The notes beneath the pieces were generated by a model. The model ran no database searches. It saw only the letters and a program-made list of their open reading frames with translations, and was not told the origin of the DNA. A stretch of DNA of 64,000 nt from Coriaria nepalensis (lineage: Eukaryota; Streptophyta; Magnoliopsida; Cucurbitales; Coriariaceae). Where the stretch lies: NCBI GenBank assembly GCA_027186245.1, contig CP114485.1:8460001-8524000 (forward strand). The letters run 5' to 3'. Of the stretch, positions 53,629 through 64,000 are shown piece after piece. Position 1 is the first letter of the stretch. Every line of letters begins with the position of its first letter. A program made the position numbers and the translations under genes.

Positions 53629-56600
53629 ATGAAGTACGTGTTAGTGACCGGTGGAGTAGTAAGCGGTCTGGGCAAAGGAGTTACTGCTAGTAGTATCGGT
53701 CTTCTTCTCAAGGCTTGTGGACTTCGTGTTACTTCAATCAAGATTGGTCTCTTATTATTCTTCTTCTTCTTTTTATTACACTTGGGCTGCTTGTTTTCAA
53801 TATGAAAGACATCGCTCTTCTCTCTACCTTCACCTCTACATTTCTTACTTCACAGAAAATGAATTTTTTTTCTTCCTAAATTAAAATTTAAAAAATAAAC
53901 ACATCATTTTCCCTTTTTGTTACGGTTCCCCCCTTCCTCTTGACATGATTTCTTCTACTCATGGAACAGGAAGTTATTGATTCATTGTTGTTAGTAATTG
54001 CCCGCACTAGTAAGAGGAAGAGGTTTGAATTCAAAAGCATGAATCATTGTACTTTAATATCGCATCTGTTTTGGATACCCTATTCTTCTGGTCTCTTTCA
54101 AGATTCCCTCTCCTCTTTTCTGTAAATAGCAGTGTGTTTCTTATGGATTTTATTTACTTATTTTATTTATTAAATAATTTTACTTATTTGTTCTTGCTAT
54201 ATAGTCGTCTCTCACCATTCCTTCTGCCATTCAGATCCTTATTTGAACACGGATGCTGGAACAATGTCCCCTTTCGAACATGGAGAAGTGTTTGTGTTAG
54301 ATGACGGGGGCGAGGTATGCAAACCTCAAACCTTGTATGGAACAATATAGTCATCTTGTGTGACATCCATGAAAATTGTTGATGATACCAATGAAATCTG
54401 CCAACTTTTCCTGATTCTTATCCTGCTTATTTAAATAAAGTAATTATGACTGGTCAATTGTCAATAAAATGGGAAAAACTTTTGTAGACAAGTTCGATAA
54501 AGGTGTTGAGTGAGTCTGTCTAGTAAAATTGCTTGACTTTCTGTGTCAAGACCTGACTCTCTTTCCTGTTCATAAAGGTGGACCTGGATCTTGGAAACTA
54601 TGAGCGATTCCTAGATATCAAGTTGACTCGCGACAATAATATCACTACTGGCAAAATTTACCAGGCAAGTTTGATATTGCAAATGTTGATATGTTTACAG
54701 TTGTATCTAAATGATTCTGAAGTGAATTATTTTTCTCTTCATGTGTCCCAGTTTGTTATTGATAAGGAGAGGAGGGGTGATTATCTGGGAAAAACTGTTC
54801 AGGTTTTTCTTTTCAACTACAAACTGTTCATTTATTATAATTATTTTTCTGGCTCAGGAACTGTCTTTCATTTTATGCTACGTGTACCTACTAATTTTTA
54901 ACTCTGATCGGTTTTAGGTTGTTCCGCACATTACCGATGCCATTCAAGAATGGATCGAGCGTGTTGCAATTATACCTGTGGATGGCAAGGAAGGTCCAGC
55001 TGATGTTTGTGTTATAGAATTGGGTGGAACCATAGGTGCAGTGCATCTCTTGCTATGTCATTTTTCTGACCAGGTTGCCTATCTTCTTTAGATTTGACAA
55101 CTTTTCTGGTTCCAGGGGATATTGAGTCCATGCCATTCATTGAGGCATTAGGGCAGTTCTCTTACCGTGTAGGTAGGAATCCTCTAGCATTCGGCTTCAT
55201 GCAAAGATGCTTTCTTTTTCTTTATTCTTTTTCCGCCCCCTCTTTTTGTAAGTAACATATATTTCTGTACAGGTGCTGACAACTTTTGCTTGATTCATGT
55301 CAGCCTTGTGCCTGTTTTATCGGCTGTTGGTGAACAGGTAAACTTGGCAACCTTACTATCTACAGACCTTTCAATAAGTGTACAGCTTAGACATTGTTAT
55401 GTGGTGAATCATGTTCTTTGTCAGTTCAAATTTCTAACAATTTGCTTGACAACTGATCTAAATTATGTGGTGAATCATGGTTACCTTTTTCAGAAAACAA
55501 AACCTACTCAGCATAGCGTTCGGGGACTCAGAAGTCTCGGTCTGACACCACATATCTTGGCCTGTCGCAGTACAATGGTCAACTACTATCTTTTGATTGT
55601 CCCTTACCTTACATACACTTGTCCACACAAATACTTGCTTCCTTTGTTGTTTCTGCAATAAGGTTCTGCTGCAAATGTATATTCAGGCACTTGATGAGAA
55701 CGTGAAGGGGAAACTCTCTCAATTTTGTCACGTTCCGGTATGCTACTTTACAACGGCCCCAATATTTGTTTAATAGTTACATATTCTCGAATATATTTAC
55801 AATATCATTAGGTTTCTGAGATCAAAATGTAATCTAGGTGGACAACATCATCACTCTTTATGACGTGCCCAACATCTGGCACATTCCTCTGCTTTTAAGA
55901 GTAAGCTCTTCTCTAGAACGTGAGAATATCACACAAACAACATATAAGTGTCAATAGACTCTCACCTGAAATATTACTTTGCCTAGATATTTCATGGTGG
56001 TTCTTATTTACTTCCTTTTCAATTAGGATCAGAAGGCTGATGAAGCAATCTTGAAGGTTCTGAATCTTCAAAGGTTTGTCTAATAGTCAAGGGACCTATA
56101 GCATTAGGTTAGCTATGTGTTTAAGCACTTGCAATATGCAGCTGCACTGTATCGTATTCTGACACTCCTTTGCATATTTAATGTAATAAGCAGTATAGCT
56201 GGCATGCCTGCTTTAAAAGAATGGACTTCAAGGGCTGAAATCTTTGACACGGTGCATGAACCTGTAGGTCAAAGTCTAATGAATTTCTAAATCAGAATCT
56301 AGTTATACTTTCTATTATTTGTGCCAGTTACATTAACATGGGTCGTCTATCTAATTAACAGGTCCACATTGCCATGGTTGGGAAGTATACGGGCCTTTCC
56401 GATTCTTACCTCTCTGTACTGAAGGTGTAGTTAGAGATCACTTTGTGAATCTCAAAAATGACTAAGCTTTCAGTTAGATGTTCCTTGATAAATCAACCCT
56501 TTAGTTATTTGCTTAGTGCATCTGCAGCTTCATCTGGGTTTCTTCTCCTGATTCCGTTAACATTACTACTCTTGAGCTATGGAACTCTCACAGAGAGAAA

Positions 56601-58764
56601 AAAAAAAAAAAACTGGTGTTCTTCCTTTATGGTAGAAGAAGTGACATGAACAATAGTAAATGATTCTGGTGTTGCTTTTCATTTATTTATGTTCAAATAA
56701 GGAGGCTAGTTTTACTTGAAGATCAATTTGTGTTTTTGTGACAAGAGTCAGTTAGTCATTTAGCATCTCAGCTGAGTCTCTGTTGTTTCGTTCATATGGT
56801 GGCTTGGCTGACTCTACCGTCCCATAAGAGCCTGTCTGAAGAGACTAATGAAGTGACTTTGAGTATATTTTGTTCTCAGTCTTGCAGTACTAGTTCACTA
56901 TTTATTAATACCATGCTTTTTTATTCTTTTTTTTTTCTTATAAATAATAACAATAGTAAAGAACGATGGTTTTTCTTTCAAACTGTTTGTTCTATTTCTC
57001 CTTATTATCAAAAGTGAGTTTGTTACTTATACAGATTCCCATAGCATGCACAACTTATATATGCAACGTCGCGAATAGATTTTGTGTGCAGCTAAATAAG
57101 CTAGCATACAAATTGTTGTAACTACAGAAGTCACCCAACATTAATATGTCGATGAGTCTGCTAGCTGATAGTTCATAATACTTTTACAGGCTCTTTTGCA
57201 TGCTTCTGTTGACTTGCGGAAAAGGCTCATTGTTGATTGGGTTCCAGCTGGTGACCTTGAAAATGAAACTGCAAAAGAGGTTTATTAAGCTCGAGTTTCT
57301 CATGTTTTATCTATTATTTCTTTATTTCCTGGTATTGTAAATTGAGGGCTAGATTAATGATATTTTTACAGAACCCAGATGCTCATAAGGCTGCATGGAA
57401 GTTGTTGAAGGTTTGATTTTCCTGATGATTTTGGTCACTTGGGTGTAGTACGTTTTTATATGGCAGTACTCTAAACTAGCCATTGGAAATCAATTTCAGG
57501 GTGCAGATGGTATTCTTGTTCCAGGAGGTTTTGGAGACAGAGGAGTAGAAGGAAAAATCCTTGCAGCCAAGTATGCACGAGAAAACAGGGTTCCGTTCCT
57601 TGGAATTTGTTTGGGAATGCAGATAGCTGTCATTGAATTTGCACGATCTGTTCTTGGTCTAAAAGACGCTAACAGCACTGAATTTGATCCTAAGACCCGC
57701 GACCCCTGTGTTGTATTTATGCCAGAGGTTTCAATATAAGACATGTTTTATAAGTTATCGCCTACAGATATATAGTGCATGTTCCATATTTCTACTTTTT
57801 TTAACAGGTAGTTTGATCCCTGAACATTCTTATAAACAGGGTTCCACCACACATATGGGAGGAACCATGCGTCTTGGCTCTAGGAGGACATATTTCCAGA
57901 TTATGGACTGCAAATCTGCAAAGTTGTAAGTCTTTCTGTCGAAAAAAAAAAAAACAATTTTTTGTAAGCAGGGCATCTATCTGTCCTTGGTTTAATCTAA
58001 CTAAAAATATATAGGTGGTGTTGACCTTCATTGACATCACTGCTTGGCTAACCGTTTCCATTTTGTGATAAAATCGGTTAGGTATGGAAATAAAAGCTTT
58101 ATTGATGAAAGACATAGACATAGATATGAGGTAACTGGTGCGAGTAATCATACATTCTGTAAGTTGAAAAAACTATAGTTTCAGTGTAAAGATAGATAAC
58201 ATTAACATTTGCAGGTCAACCCTGATATGGTAACGCATCTTGAAAATGCTGGCCTCTCTTTTACTGGAAAAGATGAGACTGGTCAACGCATGGAGGTATA
58301 AATTGTTTTTACCTTGTGCTTCCAAGTTACTATTTCAGCTTTGAAGCTTATGTACGGAGGTGCATGTTTCTTCTTCTATGCTGTTGACATAGATCGTTGA
58401 GATGCCTTGTCATCCATACTTTATCGGTGTTCAATTCCATCCCGAATTCAAATCAAGACCGGGAAAACCTTCTGCTTTGTTCTTAGGTAGATACCACCTG
58501 TTTTGTTCGGCTTCGTTTTGGACCATTTTCTTGGAACATTAATAAATTGACTTAATCACAAAATGTCCATTAGGGCTTATAGCGGCAGCATGCAAGCAAT
58601 TAGATGCCATCTTGCCGAGCTCTGATAGTCGGAAAAGTACAGTGAACGGAGCAGGGATTGATATCTCAACATTCAAAGCATATCAAAACGGAGGTATGAA
58701 AATGGTTGCTGCTGATGTGTCTTGTGATCGTGTTTATAACAATCACAATAGGGTGCACATCTGA
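53629..58764 (+). CDS. CTP synthase (glutamine-hydrolysing)
   Basis: 21 coding exons encode 603 aa: 53629-53746, 54235-54314, 54578-54664, 54752-54802, 54918-55035, 55116-55172, 55273-55337, 55494-55577, 55687-55737, 55838-55900, 56027-56073, 56194-56263, 56362-56424, 57190-57279, 57372-57410, 57500-57727, 57840-57925, 58082-58130, 58215-58295, 58393-58486 and 58574-58764. The enzyme makes CTP from UTP, ATP and glutamine, the last step of pyrimidine nucleotide synthesis, in the cytosol. The synthetase domain starts [17 protein letters not shown] with the P-loop, followed by [20 protein letters not shown] and [11 protein letters not shown]. The class I glutamine amidotransferase domain carries nucleophile C398 (FLGICLGM) and H525/E527 (QFHPEF). 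Intron 3 has a GC donor. All frames join and length matches plant CTP synthases. The 3' part is duplicated downstream. Confidence 0.95.
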
Positions 58765-60475
58765 ATGCCTAGGGGAATAAATAACTATTTTGCTATAATG
58801 CCTGTACGGGTGGGTATAGCTTTTTAAGGGACTGGACATTGGAGTGCGGAACCGAGTTGGATCCCAGTTTTTTAAATGGGTCTGCTTGATGTTCTATTTT
58901 TTACTTTCTATTGCAGAAACTAGTATGGTACACGATTTTTTATTTTTATTTTTTGTTTCTTGATGTTATTACTATGATTATCATTATTAGTATTATGATT
59001 CCGAAGCTTTTCTTTTTGTTGTGTCCCCCCGATCTCAGTCAAGTACTTGTCAAGCCATGAAGTATGCAGTCTCAGTTAAAAATTATGCAAGTTATTTGAA
59101 TAAATATGACTAAAAAATACATACAAAAAAAAAATATATATATATATATAGATATATATACGTACAAAAAAAAATGAGGACTAATGTGCAAGCCATGGCA
59201 ATCAATGAATTGGCAAATTGTTATATTGCCCTCCTTTAGCATGAAATAGGTCGTTGGCACGAAATGAACTTTGATATTGAACTTCAAAAAATTTGAAGGA
59301 ATAAAGTTGGTGATTCTTTTGGGCTTTCAATGAAAGTCCCCAAATATGAGATATTCTTATAGGTTCAACGAAAATATTCGTTAGTGAGAACATGATACTA
59401 GCTTCTAATTAGGAATAGCTGAAATCATTAGCGATAAACCATGGATATGCCTTTGCTTCAATTGAGATTGATGTCCCGTCGGCCACCGTCAAGAAATACT
59501 CAGGCACGATAAAAAATAATAATCATTATTTGTTGAGGTACAGTCAACTCTCCCTTTCAGCCTTAGTATGCTTGGAGGTCAATTCGGGATGAACAAGTCC
59601 ATTTGATGACACTCAACCTCAACTCGCTAACTCTTAGAAGGGTGCTCACTAGTGATCATGAACTGAGGTTGGGGACCAATGATCTAATATGAGAATGGAG
59701 GCATCACCCTTCTCTGCATGGGTAAGCCTGCACCTAGTGACGAGGCCTTATCGGTAGGAGTCATTGGGCCCCCAAGTAGCTATGAAGAAGGAGGGGCCCA
59801 ATCCTAGCCTAACATAGATAGGGCTTACTAAAGTTTTTATTACGAATCACGTGTAGAAATGATGAATTTGTGATTAAATGATCTAAGATCGTTCTATTCA
59901 GATTTGAATGAGGTGTATAGGACGCCACAATCCGGTATGGAAGAACAAATTGATAAGTTGGGATGAACACCTCAAATAAATATGATAAGCTTGAAAAGTT
60001 TTAGAAAAACTAAAGAGAAATTTCTCTCAAAAATTTTATAACTGATGTGTCTCTATAAAATAAATCAACCATCTTTCTATAGAGGGTGTTCCAACAATAA
60101 AAACACAACATAAGCAACGCGGGACTCTAGAAAACTAAACATGCAACTAAATAAAACTTACAAAATTTGAACGGACAATTAAATAAAACCAATTAGCCCA
60201 ATCTGATCAAAACAACTCAAAAACCCAAAAATAAGCTATCCCCCATTGATTTGGAGACATTAAACTCAAATAAATGTTTGAAAATTAGTTAAAAGTCTTT
60301 ATCCATTATTTTATTTTGATGATATTAGCTCAAATCAACCCAAATCAGCCTAAATTAGCCCGAAACTCTTCAATAAGCTCATTCCTTCATTATGGGCTTC
60401 TCTAAGGCTTGAACTATCTAATACCATCTTTGATAATCACATTCACCACCATTAATGGGGCCTCCATGCATTAGC
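57569..60475 (+). repeat. Segmental tandem duplication, copy 1 (2907 bp)
   Basis: It runs from within CTP synthase exon 16 through the 3' end of the gene, its flank and the tail of a gypsy element, up to CCATGCATTAGC. It is repeated directly at 60483-63124 with very high identity. A 7-bp non-matching filler (GCGAGCT) joins the copies. Confidence 0.92.
58765..60475. other. CTP synthase 3' flank and gypsy tail (copy 1)
   Basis: The first few hundred bases are probably 3' UTR and flank. A minus-strand open stretch of 63 codons at 59202-59393, repeated at 61863-62054, is unassigned. From about 59600 the sequence corresponds to the region beyond the end of the gypsy pol on the minus strand, seen again at 62240-63110, and is probably the 3' non-coding part or LTR of that element. 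An AT run lies near 59134-59160. Confidence 0.5.
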
Positions 60476-60482
60476 GCGAGCT

Positions 60483-61439
60483 AAGTATGCACGAGAAAAA
60501 AAGGTTCCGTTCCTTGGAATTTGTTTGGGAATGCAGATAGCTGTCATTGAATTTGCACGATCTGTTCTTGGTCTAAAAGACGCTAATAGCACTGAATTTG
60601 ATCCTAAGACCCGCGACCCCTGTGTTGTATTTATGCCAGAGGTTTCAATATAAGACATATTTTATAAGTTATCACCTACAGATATATAGTGCATGTTCCA
60701 TATTTCTACTTTTTTTAACAGGTAGTTTGATCCCTGAACATTCTTATAAACAGGGTTCCACCACACATATGGGAGGAACCATGAGTCTTGGCTCTAGGAG
60801 GACATATTTCCAGGTTATGGACTGCAAATCTGCAAAGTTGTAAGTCTTTCTGTCGAAAAAAAAAAAAAACAATTTTTTGTAAGCAGGGCATCTATCTATC
60901 CTTGGTTTAATCTAACTAAAATGTTGGCCTCTCTTTTACTGGAAAAGATGAGACTGGTCAACGCATGGAGGTATAAATTGTTTTTACCTTGTGCTTCCAA
61001 GTTACTATTTCAACTTTGAAGCTTATGTACGAAGGTGCATGTTTCTTCTTCTATGCTGTTGACATAGATCGTTGAGGTGCCTTGTCATCCATACTTTATC
61101 GGTGTTCAATTCCATCCCGAATTCAAATCAAGACCGGGAAAACCTTCTGCTTTGTTCTTAGGTAGGTACCACCTGTTTTGTTCGGCTTCGTTTTGGACCA
61201 TTTTCTTGGAACACTAATAAATTGACTTAATCACAAAATGTTCATTAGGGCTTATAGCGGCAGCATGCAAGCAATTAGATGCCATCTTGCCGAGCTCTAA
61301 TAGTCGGAAAAGTACAGTGAACGGAGCAGGGATTGATATCTCAACATTCAAAGCATATCAAAACGGAGGTGTGAAAATGGTTGCTGCTGATGTGTCTTGT
61401 GATCGTGTTTATAACAATCACAATAGGGTGCACATCTGA
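60483..61439 (+). pseudogene. Truncated CTP synthase pseudogene (duplicated 3' exons)
   Basis: It holds copies of exon 16 from its Lys-Tyr-Ala-Arg codons (60483-60641), exon 17 (60754-60839), the end of exon 19 (60921-60970), exon 20 (61068-61161) and exon 21 (61249-61439). Exons 1-15 are absent. A deletion of about 240 bp removes exon 18 and the start of exon 19; its ends share AAAAT, so the join looks microhomology-mediated. By eye about 8 of 530 shared exon bases differ, and 7 change the amino acid (for example Arg to Ser in the conserved MRLGSRR). That pattern fits loss of constraint. It keeps the amidotransferase Cys, His and Glu codons but cannot make a CTP synthase. Confidence 0.92.
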
Positions 61440-63124
61440 ATGCCTAGGGGAATAAATAACTATTTTGCTGTAATGCCTGTACGGGTGGGTATAGCTTTTT
61501 AAGGGACTGGACACTGGAGCGCGGAACCGAGTTGGATCCCAGTTTTTTAAATGGGTCCACTTGATTTTCTACTTTTTACTTTCTATTGTAGAAACTAGCA
61601 TGGCATACGGTTTTTTTTTTTTGTTTTTTGATGTTATTACTATTATTATCAGTATTAGTATTATGATTTCGAGGCTTTTCTTTTTGTTGTATCCCCCATG
61701 ATCTCAGTCAAGTACTTCTCAAACCATGCAAAATGCAGTCTCAGCTAAAAATTATGCAAGTTATTTGAATAAATATGACTAAAAAATACGTACAATATAT
61801 ATATATATATATGTACAAAAAAAAAAAACGAGGACTAATATGCAACGAGAAGGCCATGGCGATCAATGAATTGGCAAATTGTTATATTGCCCTCCTTTAG
61901 CATGAAATAGTTCGTTGGCACGAAATGAACTTTGATATTGAACTCCAAAAAATTTGAAGGAATAAAGTTGGTGATTCTTTTGGGCTTTCAGTGAAAGTCC
62001 CCAAATATGAGATATTTTTATAAGTTCAACGAAAATATTCGTTAGTGAGAACATGATACTAGCTTCTAATTAGGAATAGCTGAAATCATTGGCGATAAAC
62101 CATGGATATGCCTTGCTTCAATTGAGATCGATGTCCCGTCGGCCACCGTCAAGAAATACTCAGGCACGATAAAAAATAATAATCATTATTTGTTGAGGTA
62201 CGGTCAACTCTCCCTTTCAGCCTTAGTATGCTTGGAGGTCAGTTCGGGATGAACAAGTCCATTTGATGACCCTTAACCTCAACTCGCTAACTCTCAGAAT
62301 AGTGCTCACTAGTGATCATGAACTGAGGTTGGGGACCAATGATCTAATATGAGAATGGAGGCATTACCCTTCTCTGCATGGGTAAGCCTGCACCTAGTGA
62401 CGATGCCTTATCGGTAGGAGTCATTGGGCCCCCAAGTAGCTATGAAGAAGGAGGGGCCCAATCCTAGCCTAACATAGATAGGGCTCACTAAAGTTTTTAT
62501 TATGAATCAAGTGTAGAAATAATGAATTTGTGAGTCAATGATTTAAGATCGTTCTATTCATATTTGAATGAGGTGTATAAGACGTCACAATTCGGTATGG
62601 AAGAACAGATTGATAAGTTGGGATGAACACCACAAATAAATATGATAAACTTGAAAAGTTCTAGAAAAACTAAAGAGAAATTTCTCTCAAATATTTTATA
62701 ACCGATCTGTCTCTATAAAATAAATCAACCATCTTTCTATAGAGGATGTTCCAACAATAAAAACACAACCTAAGCAACGTGGGACTCTAGAAAACTAAAT
62801 AAAACTTACAAAATTTGAACAGACAATTAAATAAAACCAATTAGCCCAATCTGATCAAAACAACTCAAAAACTCAAAAATAAGCTATCCCCCATTGATTT
62901 GGAGATATTAAACTCAAATAAATGTTTGAAAATTAGTTAAGAGTCTTTATCCATTATTTTATTTTGATGATATTAGCTCAAATCAACCCAAGTCAGCCTA
63001 AATCAGCCCGAAACTCTTCAATAAGCTCATTCCTTTATTATGGGCTTCTCTAAGGCTTGAACTATCTAATACCATCTTTGAGAATCACATTCACCACCTT
63101 TAATGGGCCTCCATGCATTAGCAT
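60483..63124 (+). repeat. Segmental tandem duplication, copy 2 (about 2.64 kb)
   Basis: This is the direct repeat of 57569-60475, shorter mainly because of the ~240-bp deletion in the CTP synthase part plus small indels in AT runs. Its right end continues into the rest of the gypsy element, which copy 1 lacks. The gypsy junction here is therefore the ancestral one. Confidence 0.92.
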
Positions 63125-63774
63125 GAACCCATGTTATTTGAATCAGCTCGTTAAGTGCTTCTTTGAATTTCCTCGCACAAGCTCTTGTAATCAGACCAAC
63201 GAGGACTTAAATTGGGTCTGAATATGCATCAATCCATATGCTAGCCTTGTCCTCATCATTCCTCTCCTCTTGAAAAGGATTTGTCCTCAAATTGTCACCT
63301 ACATCAAAAGGACTTAAATAATCAATATTAAGAGAATCACTTACACCATACTCACTAGACAAATCTAGCTTGTAAACATCATGATTGATCCTTTCAAGAA
63401 CTTGAAAAGGACCATCCTCTCTTAGAAGCATCTTGGAAAGCCTTTGCTCTAGAAACTGTTCCTTCCTCATCTGTAACCAAACCCAATCTCCAGGTTCAAA
63501 AATCATCTTACGACATCCTTTGTTAATTTATTTTACATATTACTCAGTTCTCCTCTCTATGTTGAACTTTGTCTTCTCATATATCTGCTTAACAAAATTA
63601 GCCTTTCTCTTTCCATCTAAGTTAACACGCTAAAAAACAGGTAATGGAGAAAAATCCAATGGAGTTAGAGGATTAAATCCATAAACAATCTCAAATGGTG
63701 AATACTTAGTAAAAGAATAAATAAAACGATTATAAGCAAACTCAACATGCGGTAAACAATCTTCCCAAGTTCTC
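63110..63774 (-). pseudogene. Ty3/gypsy integrase fragment (C-terminal end of pol)
   Basis: Read from 63774 down: [16 protein letters not shown], then [17 protein letters not shown], both typical of the integrase end of plant gypsy elements. The segment 63506-63207 is open (99 codons): FEPGDWVWLQMRKEQF, then EDGPFQVLERINHDVYKLDL, then NIDYLSPFD, the GPY/F-like C-terminal module. Beyond a stop, GLITRACARKFKEALNELIQ near 63190-63130 matches the usual pol tail in another position. At least two stops lie upstream of the open part. Confidence 0.85.
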
Positions 63775-64000
63775 ATCGAGTTTCAAAAACAAATTTCCAT
63801 GTTGTAGGTGAGGTTTGTACTTACCTGGATTCTGTGTATAAGCAACAACCATACTAATTATAGCACTCATAATAATTAATCATTTAATGACTATGATTCA
63901 ATTGATAATGTGAACAACCATGTAATCATTAGAAACAACTCATCGAGTTTCAAAAGCTACTTCCATGTTGTAGGTGAGGTTTATACTTACTTATATTCTA
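63775..64000 (-). mobile_element. LTR fragment of the 2.8-4.9 kb family, joined to the gypsy integrase
   Basis: The reverse complement matches the middle of the solo LTR (3826-3990), sharing GTAAGTACAAACCTCACCTA and GTTATTCACATTAT-like blocks. It contains two units of about 167 bp starting CATCGAGTTTCAAAA at 63776 and 63943. It begins abruptly inside the integrase reading frame and not at an LTR end. Confidence 0.65.

Noticed and set aside
57780..57842. Earlier acceptor at 57808 for CTP synthase exon 17, adding [10 protein letters not shown]
   Set aside because: Using the acceptor at 57839 gives the family-typical [17 protein letters not shown] without an insertion and keeps the frame.
59202..59393. 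63-codon minus-strand frame, repeated at 61863-62054
   Set aside because: Its presence twice is explained by the segmental duplication. I recognise no domain, so it is not called as a gene.

Overview
This window looks like nuclear DNA of a flowering plant, most likely a eudicot. It is AT-rich. The genes are broken by many short GT-AG introns, the four recognisable proteins are plant-type, and most of the rest is decayed plant transposable elements. I cannot name the species.

Layout. 1-9.0 kb is transposon-derived: copia-type LTRs, a LINE fragment, a solo LTR inserted into the end of a MITE, and a dead hAT transposase. 9.2-11.2 kb holds a two-exon GT92 family glycosyltransferase (galactan synthase GALS-like). 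11.2-16.7 kb has minisatellites, low-complexity DNA and a foldback element. 16.7-33.9 kb is a field of degraded Ty1/copia LTRs, gag and pol pieces in both orientations. 33.9-38.2 kb is an array of about 31 copies of a 142-bp tandem repeat, and 38.3-39.6 kb is another copia integrase/reverse transcriptase relic.

40.1-48.5 kb is a gene-rich island. A chloroplast photosystem I assembly factor gene (Y3IP1/CEST-like, minus strand, 6 exons) and the replicative helicase gene MCM6 (plus strand, 14 exons) are transcribed divergently. Their start codons are 259 bp apart, and the gap carries an E2F-type site and site II (TGGGCC) motifs. A MITE sits in the last Y3IP1 intron. 48.8-49.6 kb is a second LINE fragment.

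53.6-58.8 kb is a complete CTP synthase gene (21 coding exons, 603 aa). Its 3' part, its downstream flank and the end of a Ty3/gypsy element were duplicated in tandem. This leaves a truncated CTP synthase pseudogene at 60.5-61.4 kb. The window ends in a gypsy integrase fragment broken by an LTR piece of the same family as the solo LTR at 2.8-4.9 kb.

The four genes do not form a pathway. They serve cell-wall galactan synthesis, photosystem I assembly, DNA replication licensing and pyrimidine nucleotide synthesis. MCM6 and CTP synthase are both expected to be active in dividing cells. I see no convincing undescribed system. The most interesting items are the CTP synthase segmental duplication, the satellite array embedded among copia pieces, the compact bidirectional promoter, the MITE in the Y3IP1 intron and a shortened acidic linker in MCM6.
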